A stretch of 6,633 nt of DNA from an uncultured Comamonadaceae bacterium (GCA_937893415.1 CALBWZ010000173.1:1-6633), one strand, 5' to 3'; positions 1 to 6,336 are shown, counted from the stretch's first letter. Translations and numbers: made by a program. The notes: generated by a model not told the origin, from the sequence alone.

Positions 1-1
1 C

Positions 2-79
2 TACCCCAGGCCAATCGTAGACCATGCGCAAGCAAGGGCTACCACTTTGGCACGCTATGCAGTGGTTAAGAAAAGTTAA
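2..79 (+). CDS. phrB: C-terminal end of a probable deoxyribodipyrimidine photolyase (5' partial)
   Basis: Only the last 25 codons plus the TAA stop are in the window; base 1 ends the preceding codon. The translated tail begins YPRPIVDHAQAR and ends RYAVVKKS. Class I CPD photolyases of Proteobacteria end in a closely similar way: a YPxPIV(D/E)H element, an Ala-Arg pair, then TL.xY and a basic end (from memory, the E. coli PhrB tail). Those enzymes use FADH- and an antenna chromophore to split UV-induced pyrimidine dimers with light. No catalytic part is visible, so the call rests on the tail alone. The gene converges with the rubredoxin gene, with 16 bp between the two stop codons. Confidence 0.6.
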   Translation, partial: YPRPIVDHAQARATTLARYAVVKKS

Positions 80-81
80 CC
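64..81. repeat. Short inverted repeat at the convergent 3' ends of phrB and the rubredoxin gene
   Basis: GGTTAA at 64-69 and TTAACC at 76-81 are perfect inverted arms around the loop GAAAAG. The hairpin overlaps the photolyase stop codon and lies 14 bp past the rubredoxin stop on the other strand. The stem is short and AT-rich, and no T-run follows on either strand. It is at best a weak bidirectional terminator or an mRNA 3'-end stabiliser. Confidence 0.25.
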
Positions 82-95
82 TGTCTGCATGTTGA

Positions 96-269
96 CTATA
101 TCTGCACCATTTCGAAGTCTTCTTTGCGTGCGCCGCATTCTGGACAAGTCCAGTTCATGGGCACATCGGCCCACTTGGTGCCTGCCGCTAGGCCGTCATC
201 AGGCGAGCCAGTGGCTTCGTCGTAAATCCAGCCGCAAATTAGGCACATCCAAGTCGTTGTATCGCTCAT
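96..269 (-). CDS. rubA: Rubredoxin
   Basis: The 57-residue product is a small soluble cytoplasmic redox carrier with one Fe(Cys)4 centre, passing single electrons to partner oxidoreductases. The four iron ligands are Cys9, Cys12, Cys42 and Cys45, in two CxxC pairs (CLICG and CPECG) 29 residues apart, as in classical rubredoxins. The family aromatic and loop residues are present: a WIYDE stretch after the first pair, PDDGLAAGT in the loop, and W40 before the second pair. Its length of about 55 residues is normal. The start is the ATG at 269; no in-frame alternative fits and no strong Shine-Dalgarno precedes it. It is divergent from the ThiD-like gene and convergent with the photolyase end. Its electron-transfer partner cannot be told from this window. 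Confidence 0.95.
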   Translation of the reverse strand: MSDTTTWMCLICGWIYDEATGSPDDGLAAGTKWADVPMNWTCPECGARKEDFEMVQI

Positions 270-365
270 TGTTTAATCACTGTGTGTTCTAGAATGACTA
301 TATTGTATCGGCGCGTTTCGCGGCGACTTGCGGCCTCAGCTTGAACCCTTTTAAATGGCGCCACG
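270..365. promoter_or_regulatory. Divergent promoter region between rubA and the ThiD-like gene
   Basis: These 96 bp must hold the start signals for rubA (minus) and the thiD-hemL pair (plus). The AT-rich core at 290-307 has -10-like hexamers on both strands: TAGAAT at 290-295 and TATATT at 299-304 on plus, and TACAAT at 307-302 on minus. None has a good -35 at 16-18 bp; the nearest for plus is TTGTTT at 269-274 with a 15-bp spacer. Which hexamers are used cannot be decided from sequence. A 4-bp GC hairpin (CGCG-TTT-CGCG, 312-322) lies in the thiD leader. Confidence 0.4.
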
Positions 366-1337
366 ATGACACCTACTGACGACAGCCCACAACAGCCCAC
401 AACCACCGGTTTGCGGGCTACGGACAATGCGGCACAAGAGCTGACGCTGCCTTGCGTCATGAGCTTTAACGCGAATGACCCAAGCGGCGCAGGCGGCTTG
501 TGTGCAGATGTAACGGCCATGAGCTCTGCTTCTGTGCATGTGCTGCCAGTTGTTTGTGCCCTGTTGATTCGTGACACCACAGAGATTCAAGACCACGTTG
601 CCTTAGATGAGGAGGCCGTTTCGGAACAAGCACGTGTCGCGCTAGAGGACATTGCTGTGGCCGCCTTCAAAGTTGGGTTTTTGGGCAGTCCAGAGGTTGT
701 CAGTGCCGTGGCACAAATTACCAATGACTACGAAGACATTCCCGTGGTGTCATACATGCCTAATTTGGCTTGGATGGACGAAATTGCGCTGGACAACTAC
801 CTGGACGCTTTTGCCGATTTGATGCTGCCGCAAACCACTATTTTGGTGGGCAACTACAGCACCTTGTGCCGCTGGTTGCTACCAGACTGGAGCGGCAGCA
901 AACAACCAAGTCCTCGCGATGTGGCCAAGGCTGCCACCGAACACGGCGTTGTGTATACGCTGGTAACTGGCATGAATGCACCTGACCAGTTTTTAGAGAA
1001 CCACCTTGCAACACCTCAAACCATACTGGCTACCGCCAAGTTCGAACGCTTTGAATCGGTTTTTACGGGTGCTGGCGACACACTGTCTGCTGCTTTGTGT
1101 GCCCTCATTGCGACCGGCGATGACTTGCAGGCTGCATGCGCAGAAGCCCTGACCTACTTAGACCAAAGCCTAGATGCAGGCTTTGCACCCGGCATGGGCC
1201 ATGCCTTACCCGACCGCATGTTTTGGGCGCGCGAAGAAGCCAGTGACGACGAGATAGCCGCCGATGATACCGATGGCAATGGCTCATCTGCCCCACCGGG
1301 CCTTGGCAATTTCCCACCCAACACCACCACACATTGA
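366..1337 (+). CDS. thiD: ThiD-family (ribokinase superfamily) kinase with altered active site, annotated by homology as HMP/HMP-P kinase
   Basis: The 323-residue product has the ThiD / pyridoxal-kinase fold. [12 protein letters not shown] at residues 38-49 matches the N-terminal substrate/phosphate loop. [10 protein letters not shown] at about 99-108 matches the conserved VGMLGS-like strand. [10 protein letters not shown] at 235-244 is the anion-hole/ATP motif, and AGFAPGMGH at 271-279 closes the domain. Canonical ThiD phosphorylates hydroxymethylpyrimidine and then HMP-phosphate for thiamine synthesis. Here the usual GTGC is GAGD (Asp238), the usual AQNT region reads IRDT (Arg69), the DPVM-like motif reads SYMP, and the TPNxxE-type motif reads VGNYST. 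The kinase fold is clear but the substrate is doubtful. An N-terminal extension of about 30 residues and an acidic tail (residues 289-303) flank the domain. The start is ATG366, because starting at Met32 would cut into the first beta strand. hemL follows after 28 bp, probably in the same transcript. Confidence 0.8.
   Translation: MTPTDDSPQQPTTTGLRATDNAAQELTLPCVMSFNANDPSGAGGLCADVTAMSSASVHVLPVVCALLIRDTTEIQDHVALDEEAVSEQARVALEDIAVAAFKVGFLGSPEVVSAVAQITNDYEDIPVVSYMPNLAWMDEIALDNYLDAFADLMLPQTTILVGNYSTLCRWLLPDWSGSKQPSPRDVAKAATEHGVVYTLVTGMNAPDQFLENHLATPQTILATAKFERFESVFTGAGDTLSAALCALIATGDDLQAACAEALTYLDQSLDAGFAPGMGHALPDRMFWAREEASDDEIAADDTDGNGSSAPPGLGNFPPNTTTH
383..402 (+). repeat. Perfect 10-bp tandem duplication in the thiD N-terminal extension
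   Basis: CAGCCCACAA occurs twice head to tail, at 383-392 and 393-402, six codons after the start. The unit is not a multiple of three, so losing or gaining a copy shifts the frame between Met1 and the conserved domain. It encodes part of the low-complexity SPQQPTTTG linker. Confidence 0.9.
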
Positions 1338-1365
1338 ACCTCTTTATTTTTGTAACAAGCACACC

Positions 1366-2664
1366 ATGACTGTCAACCTCAACGAGACCTTATTCAACCG
1401 CGCCAAAGCCACTATTCCTGGCGGTGTGAACTCACCTGTGCGCGCCTTCAAAGCTGTTGGCGGCACACCGCGGTTTGTCAAACGCGCACAAGGCGCTTAC
1501 TTTTGGGATGCCAACGACCAACGCTACATCGATTACATAGGTTCTTGGGGTCCCATGATTTTGGGCCACGGCCATCCAGCTATCAAAGAGGCCGTTCATT
1601 CTGCTGTTGAGGAGGGCTTGTCCTTTGGCGCACCTACAGAGCGCGAAGTGGAACTGGCAGAAGAAATAATCAAACTGGTGCCTTCTATAGAGATGGTACG
1701 GTTGGTGAGCTCGGGCACAGAAGCCGGTATGAGTGCCATTCGCTTGGCGCGCGGTGCCACTGGGCGCAGCAAAATTATCAAATTTGAGGGCTGCTACCAC
1801 GGCCATGCCGATGCATTGTTGGTTAAGGCTGGTTCAGGCTTGGCGACTTTTGGCAACCCCACCAGCGCGGGTGTGCCGCCAGAGGTGGTGCAGCACACGC
1901 TGGTACTGCCTTTCAACGATATCGAAGCTTTAGAGGTTGCGTTTAAAGCGCATGGTAGCGAAGTGGCCTGCTTGATGATGGAGCCTATTGCCGGCAATAT
2001 GAATTTTGTGCGGGCGACTGTGCCCTTCATGAAGCGCTGCCGTGAGTTGTGCACCGAGTACGGTGTACTGCTGGCTTTTGACGAGGTGATGTGTGGCTTT
2101 CGCGTGGCCTTGGGCAGCGCTCAAAGCCTATACGCGCAAGCTATTCCCGGCTTTGAACCAGACATGACGGTGATGGGCAAGGTCATTGGTGGTGGCATGC
2201 CACTGGCGGCCTTTGGCGCGAAACGTGAGGTCATGGAGCATTTGGCGCCTATAGGCGGTGTGTACCAAGCCGGCACGTTATCAGGCAACCCTGTAGCCAC
2301 AGCTTGCGGTCTGGCCACGCTGCGTGAAATTCAACAGCCAGGCTTTTTCGAAAACTTGGGCGCGCGCACCACCAGCTTGGTAAGTGGCATGACAGCCGCA
2401 GCCAACAGCGCAGGCATTACAATGTGCGGCGACAGCCTAGGCGGCATGTTTGGCTATTTCTTCTTGGACAAGTTGCCCAGCAACTACGCCACCGTCATGA
2501 CCACCGACAGCGCACGCTTTAACAAGTTCTTCCACGGCATGCTCGATGAAGGCGTGTACTTTGCCCCAGCCTTGTTTGAAGCCGGCTTCGTCAGCGGCGC
2601 ACATACCGAGCAAGACGTTGCTGACACAGTAGCCGCTGCCAAACGCGTGTTTGCCACGCTCTAA
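1366..2664 (+). CDS. hemL: Glutamate-1-semialdehyde 2,1-aminomutase
   Basis: This class-III PLP-dependent aminotransferase turns glutamate-1-semialdehyde into 5-aminolevulinate, the last step of the C5 route that feeds heme, siroheme and cobalamin in the cytoplasm. The 432-residue length is normal. Landmarks in order are [12 protein letters not shown] (17-28), SSGTEA for PLP phosphate binding (115-120), the substrate-side [11 protein letters not shown] (144-154), [11 protein letters not shown] with Asp239 contacting the pyridine nitrogen, [11 protein letters not shown] with Lys272 as Schiff-base lysine, and GTLSGNP (303-309). The frame stays open upstream to 1264, but that part overlaps the end of the kinase gene and matches nothing, while ATG1366 gives the expected [10 protein letters not shown] start. 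No clear Shine-Dalgarno precedes it, so translation may be helped by the kinase gene 28 bp upstream. HemA and GltX, needed for the same route, are not in the window. Confidence 0.97.
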   Translation: MTVNLNETLFNRAKATIPGGVNSPVRAFKAVGGTPRFVKRAQGAYFWDANDQRYIDYIGSWGPMILGHGHPAIKEAVHSAVEEGLSFGAPTEREVELAEEIIKLVPSIEMVRLVSSGTEAGMSAIRLARGATGRSKIIKFEGCYHGHADALLVKAGSGLATFGNPTSAGVPPEVVQHTLVLPFNDIEALEVAFKAHGSEVACLMMEPIAGNMNFVRATVPFMKRCRELCTEYGVLLAFDEVMCGFRVALGSAQSLYAQAIPGFEPDMTVMGKVIGGGMPLAAFGAKREVMEHLAPIGGVYQAGTLSGNPVATACGLATLREIQQPGFFENLGARTTSLVSGMTAAANSAGITMCGDSLGGMFGYFFLDKLPSNYATVMTTDSARFNKFFHGMLDEGVYFAPALFEAGFVSGAHTEQDVADTVAAAKRVFATL

Positions 2665-2726
2665 GCTCTAAGCAACCGCTTGTGTCTGTTCCGCAACAAA
2701 GCCCAAGCCTTGCACAGTTGCAACAC

Positions 2727-3062
2727 CTAGATCAAGCCCAAGTCAAAGTTAGCTTGCAGCTCAAGGAACAAGGCGGCATCTAGGTCTAAAGCCACGCTGA
2801 CTTCAAAGCGGCCAAGGCGCTCGCGGCGTTGGTCGTCCATAGACCAACGTGCCAGTCCCTCGCCCGACTCGTCTGGCGAACCACCATGCACCAGCAGCCA
2901 GTTCAACAATGTGCTGAGATTGTCTTGCACGGCTGCTTGGTGGGCCATCGCCACGCTGACACAGATGTCTAGCGTGGTGCGATTATCGTCGCTGGCGACC
3001 AGCTCTATGTCCAGCCAGTCCAAGCTGTCATGCCCTTTTGAAGGACCCACTAATGAACCCAT
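2727..3062 (-). CDS. Hypothetical protein following purH
   Basis: I do not recognise this family. From ATG3062 the product is 111 residues; the frame is open to a TTG at 3110 (127 residues), with a GTG at 3107. The body uses GAC, CTG, GTG, CGC and GCC codons like the neighbouring genes, which supports real coding. The 16 codons before ATG3062 include AGG and AGA and look less coding, so I prefer ATG, although no clear Shine-Dalgarno precedes it. The protein is acidic and soluble-looking, with no signal peptide, membrane segment, Cys pair or known motif. It has a hydrophobic LLNWLLVHGG segment near the middle and a C-terminal stretch alternating acidic and hydrophobic residues. It follows purH closely and probably shares its transcript; TTG3110 would lie 3 nt past the purH stop. 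It is convergent with hemL. Confidence 0.6.
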   Translation of the reverse strand: MGSLVGPSKGHDSLDWLDIELVASDDNRTTLDICVSVAMAHQAAVQDNLSTLLNWLLVHGGSPDESGEGLARWSMDDQRRERLGRFEVSVALDLDAALFLELQANFDLGLI

Positions 3063-3113
3063 GCAAAGACTTTGCGCAGGTCTTTGTGAAGCATACCTGC
3101 CACGCACCAACTG

Positions 3114-4688
3114 TTAATGCCTGAAATGACGCACACCCGTAAATACCATTGCCACGCCATGCTCGTTTGCGGCGTCAATGACTTCTTGGTCGCGCATAGA
3201 ACCACCGGGATGAATGACGGCGGTGGCCCCAGCTGCGACCACCACGTCTAGACCATCGCGGAATGGGAAGAAGGCATCGCTGGCCACCACCGTACCGGCC
3301 AAGCTCAGCTTGGCATGCTGGGCCTTGATACTGGCGATACGCGCTGAGTCCAGTCGACTCATTTGGCCGGCACCCACGCCCATGGTCATGCCGTCTTTAC
3401 AAAAGACGATGGCATTGGATTTAACGAATTTGGCAACCGCCCATGCAAACAGCAAGTCGGCCATTTGAGCCTCGGTAGGCGCTACCTTGGTCACCACCTT
3501 GCAATCAGCCTCGCCGAGCACATGGTTGTCAGAAGTTTGCACCAACAGGCCAGAGCCAATGCGCTTGAAATCCATGGCGTTTAAGCCTTTGTCCCAAGCT
3601 GAGTCGCCACCTGCAGGAAGTGCAATGTGCAGCACACGCAGATTGGCTTTGGCTTTAAAAACGTCCAACGCTGCGGGCGTATAACCAGGTGCCATCAGCA
3701 CCTCTACAAACTGGGTACCAATGGCCTTGGCTGCGGCCTCGTCAACCACACAGTTGAGCGCAATAATGCCGCCAAATGCCGACGTTGGGTCTGTTTGAAA
3801 GGCTTTTTGGTAGGCGCTTAGGGCATCGGTCGCGACGGCTACGCCGCATGGGTTGGCATGTTTAACAATGACACAGGCTGGTTGCTCAAAACTCTTAACG
3901 CACTCCCACGCAGCGTCGGCGTCGGCAATGTTGTTGTATGAGAGTTCTTTACCTTGCAGTTGCTTGGCTGTTACGAGTGAGCCCGGCGCAGGGTGCAAGT
4001 CGCGGTAAAAAGCTGCACGTTGGTGCGGGTTCTCGCCGTAGCGCAGGTCTTGCAGCTTGACAAAACGCCCATTGGATTGAGCCGAGAACTCGGCCAGCGT
4101 GTTGTCACTCATCTGATAAGCAGACAAGTAGTCGCTGATAGCAGCGTCGTAGTTGCTGATGCGGTTAAACGCGGCAACCGATAACGCAAACTTGGTATCT
4201 GTGCTGACCGCACCGTTTGCTTGAAGCTCAGCAATCACTTGGGGGTACTGGCTTGCGTCAGTGATAACAGCGACGTCTTTCCAGTTTTTAGCGGCACTGC
4301 GAACCATGGCTGGCCCGCCAATGTCGATGTTTTCTATAGCGTCTTCTAGCGTACAGCCGGGCTTGGCCACGGTGGCTTCAAATGGGTACAGATTCACCAC
4401 CAACAGGTCAATGGTGTCTATGCCGTGGTCTTTCAGCGCTTGCATGTGCGCAGGCATATCTCGCCTGGCCAACAAGCCACCGTGTACGCTGGGATGCAAG
4501 GTTTTAACGCGTCCGTCCAGCATTTCTGGAAAACCAGTCATGTCGGCCACTTCGGTCACAGCCAAACCCGCATCAGCCAGCAACTTGGCTGTGCCGCCCG
4601 TTGAGAGCAAGCCAATATGTAAGGAGGCCAAGGTTCTGGCCAATTCGACCACGCCGGTTTTGTCGGATACGGAAATCAGTGCGTTCAT
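3114..4688 (-). CDS. purH: Bifunctional AICAR transformylase / IMP cyclohydrolase
   Basis: This cytoplasmic enzyme does the last two steps of purine synthesis: formyl transfer from 10-formyl-THF to AICAR, then ring closure to IMP. The 524-residue length is typical. The N-terminal MGS-like cyclohydrolase domain (about 1-195) has STGGTAKLL (29-37), GRVKTLHP with Lys62, NLYPFE with Tyr101, [15 protein letters not shown] with Asp122 and Lys134. The transformylase domain has RYGENPHQ (216-223), the catalytic Lys276-His277 pair in [16 protein letters not shown] (303-310), and [10 protein letters not shown] (436-445). The start is ATG4688, which gives the family [12 protein letters not shown] opening; the longer frame to 4775 only adds unrelated residues translated from a C-rich leader. 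A weak AGG lies 4 nt upstream. fis ends 116 bp upstream and the small unrecognised gene follows immediately. dusB-fis-purH order is familiar in betaproteobacteria. Confidence 0.98.
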   Translation of the reverse strand: MNALISVSDKTGVVELARTLASLHIGLLSTGGTAKLLADAGLAVTEVADMTGFPEMLDGRVKTLHPSVHGGLLARRDMPAHMQALKDHGIDTIDLLVVNLYPFEATVAKPGCTLEDAIENIDIGGPAMVRSAAKNWKDVAVITDASQYPQVIAELQANGAVSTDTKFALSVAAFNRISNYDAAISDYLSAYQMSDNTLAEFSAQSNGRFVKLQDLRYGENPHQRAAFYRDLHPAPGSLVTAKQLQGKELSYNNIADADAAWECVKSFEQPACVIVKHANPCGVAVATDALSAYQKAFQTDPTSAFGGIIALNCVVDEAAAKAIGTQFVEVLMAPGYTPAALDVFKAKANLRVLHIALPAGGDSAWDKGLNAMDFKRIGSGLLVQTSDNHVLGEADCKVVTKVAPTEAQMADLLFAWAVAKFVKSNAIVFCKDGMTMGVGAGQMSRLDSARIASIKAQHAKLSLAGTVVASDAFFPFRDGLDVVVAAGATAVIHPGGSMRDQEVIDAANEHGVAMVFTGVRHFRH

Positions 4689-4694
4689 GTTGCC

Positions 4695-4753
4695 TAATAA
4701 AGTAAAGAGGGGGGGGAAATAGGAAATGTGAGAAATGGAGGTTGGGAAGTTGA
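4695..4753 (-). promoter_or_regulatory. G-less, C-rich leader stretch before purH, with a C8 run
   Basis: Read in the direction of purH, these 59 nt contain no G and 24 C, the rest A and T. They include a run of eight C (plus-strand G at 4709-4716) 20 nt before the start codon. A long C-rich, G-free and therefore unstructured RNA is the kind of segment on which Rho loads, so this may be a termination or attenuation point between fis and purH. The composition is directly visible; the role is inferred. Confidence 0.35.
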
Positions 4754-4788
4754 CCGACAACCAACGAAGACGCACGCTAAACGGTCAA
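4750..4788. repeat. 7-bp inverted repeat in the fis-purH gap
   Basis: TTGACCG at 4750-4756 and CGGTCAA at 4782-4788 are perfect inverted arms with 25 nt between them. The pair begins 17 bp past the fis stop. It could form a long-loop stem in RNA or be a spaced operator for a dimeric regulator. On the minus strand the 4788 arm also reads like a -35 box (TTGACC), but no -10 lies at the right distance. Confidence 0.35.
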
Positions 4789-4804
4789 GCCACATTGAAT
4801 CAAC

Positions 4805-5041
4805 TTAATCAATCAGCTTGTGCTGCAGCAGTTTTTTGCGCAGCGTGTTCCGGTTAAGCCCCAGCCACTGCGCAGCCAAGGATTGGTTGTTGTTGGTGCG
4901 CGTCATGACTTCTTGGAGCAACGGTTTTTCAACCACGTTGATCACCATATCGTACACACCGCATGGCACGTTGTCGCCCAAATCAGCAAAATAGGCTTGC
5001 ATGCTGTGACGCACATTGGTGTCTAAATCTGGTCGGCTCAT
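4805..5041 (-). CDS. fis: DNA-binding protein Fis (short betaproteobacterial form)
   Basis: Fis is a homodimeric nucleoid protein that bends DNA and modulates rRNA, tRNA and other growth-linked promoters as well as site-specific recombination. The 78-residue product is shorter than the 98-residue E. coli protein and lacks most of its N-terminal beta-hairpin arm, as is usual for Fis-like proteins outside enteric bacteria. The core helix region (about 25-48) carries YDMVINVVEKPLLQEVM. The C-terminal helix-turn-helix at 53-72 has GLNRNTLRKKL, where Arg64, Thr66, Arg68 and Lys69 align with the E. coli DNA-contact residues Arg85, Thr87, Arg89 and Lys90. It lies 54 bp after dusB and is probably cotranscribed with it, as in E. 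coli. A Fis-like site in front of dusB suggests self-regulation. Confidence 0.95.
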   Translation of the reverse strand: MSRPDLDTNVRHSMQAYFADLGDNVPCGVYDMVINVVEKPLLQEVMTRTNNNQSLAAQWLGLNRNTLRKKLLQHKLID

Positions 5042-5095
5042 AGTTGTTCTTATTATGTGTTGGCGTGGTTGTCTAAATATGTGCGCATCGCTAAC

Positions 5096-6130
5096 TTATA
5101 CCGCGCAAGCCTGCTGGCTGCCGGCCCACATGGCCGGTAACTCAAGCAGTTGGTCGTCGGCCCAAGCTTCAAAGTAGGTTTGTACCGCTTTAATTTGTGC
5201 CTCGGCATCTGTGAGCAGGTTGATATGACGGCGCAGCAAGTCGCCGCTGGGCAAGCTTTGGGCATACCAGCCCAAGTGCTTGCGCGCCGAGCGCACACCT
5301 GTAAATTCGCCGTACAACGCGTGGTGCTCGGCCAGGTGTGCCAACATCCACCCGCTCAACTCTTGCGGTGTAGGCGCTGCCAACAACTCGCCAGTGGTCA
5401 TGTAATGGGCTATTTCTCTAAATATCCACGGCCGCCCTTGGGCAGCACGCCCAACCATCACCGCATCGGCGCCAGTCGCAGCCAACACCGCTTTGGCAGC
5501 CTGCGGGGTGTTCACATCGCCATTGGCCACCACAGGAATAGACACACGAGACTTGATGGTGGCCACAGTGTCATGCTCGGCAAAGCCTGTGTAACCTTGC
5601 TCGCGTGTGCGCCCATGAATGGTGAGCATGGCAACGCCCGCATCTTGTGCAGCCAAGGCCAGTGCGAGTGCGTTTTTGCCATGTTGTGCCCACCCAGTGC
5701 GCATTTTGAGTGTGACGGGCACGCCTTCAGGCTCGCACGCTTTGACCACAGCCGACACAATTTCAATGGCCAAAGCCTCGTTTTGCATGAGCGCAGAGCC
5801 AGCCCATTTGTTGCATACCTTTTTGGCTGGGCAGCCCATATTGATATCAATAATTTGTGCACCGCGGGCCACGTTATACCGCGCCGCGTCTGCCATCATG
5901 GCCGCATCTGTGCCCGCAATCTGCACCGCTATAGGCGCTGTCTCACCGTCGTGGTCGGCTCGACGTGAGGTTTTAAGGCTGTCCCACAAGTCACGCCTAG
6001 ATGTGACCATCTCACTCACGGCATAGCCTGCACCCAAGGCTTTGCAAAGCTTGCGAAAAGGCCTGTCCGTGACACCCGCCATGGGAGCCACAAACAAGTT
6101 ATTTGGAAGTGTGTAAGGACCTAGATTCAA
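5096..6130 (-). CDS. dusB: tRNA-dihydrouridine synthase B
   Basis: This FMN enzyme reduces specific uridines of tRNA to dihydrouridine with NADPH; E. coli DusB modifies U17. The 344-residue protein has an N-terminal TIM barrel with APMAGVTDRPFR (15-26) for FMN binding, SEMV (39-42), and NMGCPAKKVCNKWAGSAL (97-114), in which Cys100 is the catalytic acid. It also has KMRTGW (142-147), IHGRTREQGYTG (171-182), ANGDV (202-206) and MVGRAAQGRPWIF (225-237) for FMN phosphate. The C-terminal helical tRNA-binding domain carries VRSARKHLGWY (279-289). I place the start at a TTG codon (6130), because this gives the usual MNLGPYTLPNN opening; upstream in frame there is only ATT or ATA before a stop, and the next ATG (Met18) would delete the first barrel strand. 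No Shine-Dalgarno is evident. It is the first gene of the dusB-fis unit. Confidence 0.97.
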   Translation of the reverse strand: MNLGPYTLPNNLFVAPMAGVTDRPFRKLCKALGAGYAVSEMVTSRRDLWDSLKTSRRADHDGETAPIAVQIAGTDAAMMADAARYNVARGAQIIDINMGCPAKKVCNKWAGSALMQNEALAIEIVSAVVKACEPEGVPVTLKMRTGWAQHGKNALALALAAQDAGVAMLTIHGRTREQGYTGFAEHDTVATIKSRVSIPVVANGDVNTPQAAKAVLAATGADAVMVGRAAQGRPWIFREIAHYMTTGELLAAPTPQELSGWMLAHLAEHHALYGEFTGVRSARKHLGWYAQSLPSGDLLRRHINLLTDAEAQIKAVQTYFEAWADDQLLELPAMWAGSQQACAV

Positions 6131-6173
6131 AGCGTAGTTGTTGCCGTGTATGTGCTTGACCGCCCAAGCAATT

Positions 6174-6188
6174 GCTTAAAAAATAAGC
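6174..6188. promoter_or_regulatory. Predicted Fis binding site over the dusB-fis transcription start
   Basis: The 15-bp sequence GCTTAAAAAATAAGC has the G and C at positions 1 and 15, Y-R steps at 4-5 and 11-12, and an all-A centre, fitting the E. coli Fis core consensus GNNYRNNWNNYRNNC at every defined position. It is also an inverted repeat (GCTTA/TAAGC). It starts 4 bp downstream of the predicted -10 box, covering the likely start site, a placement suited to autorepression. It overlaps the 12-bp palindrome AAGCAATTGCTT at 6166-6177. Confidence 0.5.
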
Positions 6189-6191
6189 ATC

Positions 6192-6219
6192 ATTGTAGCC
6201 TTGCGTGCGTTAGAGCCAA
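6192..6219 (-). promoter_or_regulatory. Predicted sigma70-type promoter of the dusB-fis-purH series
   Basis: On the minus strand, TTGGCT (6219-6214) serves as -35, followed by a 16-bp spacer and TACAAT (6197-6192) as -10. The start would fall near 6185, giving a leader of about 55 nt before the TTG start codon. It is the best promoter-like pair upstream of dusB. The discriminator is not GC-rich, unlike stringently controlled promoters such as E. coli fis. Confidence 0.5.
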
Positions 6220-6291
6220 GCCTTATTTGCAACAAGCTGGGCTTGAGTACCCCTGGGTGCATCTCAGAGCTGGCGGCGAACTGGGTCATAG

Positions 6292-6320
6292 TTGACATTG
6301 GGACATGTGCCCTGTAATAT
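6292..6320 (+). promoter_or_regulatory. Near-consensus sigma70 promoter of the antitoxin-like gene
   Basis: TTGACA (6292-6297) is a perfect -35, followed by a 17-bp spacer and TAATAT (6315-6320), which matches four of six -10 bases. The predicted start lies near 6327, about 22 nt before the ATG. It points away from the dusB promoter, roughly 70 bp to its right. Confidence 0.65.
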
Positions 6321-6334
6321 TAAGACATATGTCC
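6301..6334. promoter_or_regulatory. Operator-like dyad centred on the -10 box
   Basis: GGACAT at 6301-6306 and ATGTCC at 6329-6334 are perfect inverted arms; extended to 11 bp they match at 9 positions. The overall centre (6317.5) is exactly the middle of the -10 hexamer. The right arm lies within the perfect 10-bp palindrome GACATATGTC (6324-6333), and the left arm includes the palindrome ACATGT (6303-6308). A further GACAT sits in the -35 box (6294-6298), giving four boxes in 40 bp. Such sites are typical for an antitoxin that represses its own operon. Confidence 0.55.
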
Positions 6335-6336
6335 AC

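Noticed and set aside
89..292. 67-residue plus-strand open frame
   Set aside because: Antisense to rubredoxin, whose four Cys ligands prove the minus-strand reading.
1264..1365. Upstream extension of hemL
   Set aside because: Overlaps the end of the kinase gene and adds residues not seen in the family; ATG1366 gives the normal length of 432.
2665..2726. Terminator between the convergent hemL and the small hypothetical gene
   Set aside because: Only 4-5 bp stems (such as AAGC-AACC-GCTT at 2670-2681) and a 7-bp repeat around the hemL stop were found, with no T-run; not enough to call.
3063..3075. GCAAAG-A-CTTTGC palindrome near the start of the small gene
   Set aside because: The one-base loop cannot form a good hairpin; it may be an operator but nothing else supports it.
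2727..3110. The small gene after purH as a truncated ruvC
   Set aside because: It lacks the RuvC opening (ILGIDPG-like) and the acidic catalytic residues in their known setting; the sequence bears no resemblance.
4261..4722. 153-residue plus-strand open frame
   Set aside because: Antisense to the purH N-terminal domain, with no recognisable motif and Ser/Thr/Ala-rich shadow composition.
4689..4775. Upstream extension of purH
   Set aside because: The 29 extra residues come from the C-rich leader and do not match Pur[11 protein letters not shown] is the family start.
5150..5968. 272-residue plus-strand open frame
   Set aside because: It is wholly antisense to dusB, whose motifs and codon use are clear; its composition (Cys, His, Arg rich) is that of a shadow frame.
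6233..6245. CAAGC-TGG-GCTTG hairpin between dusB and the antitoxin-like gene
   Set aside because: A 5-bp stem with no T-run; CAAGC/GCTTG words are frequent in this gap, so it may be chance.
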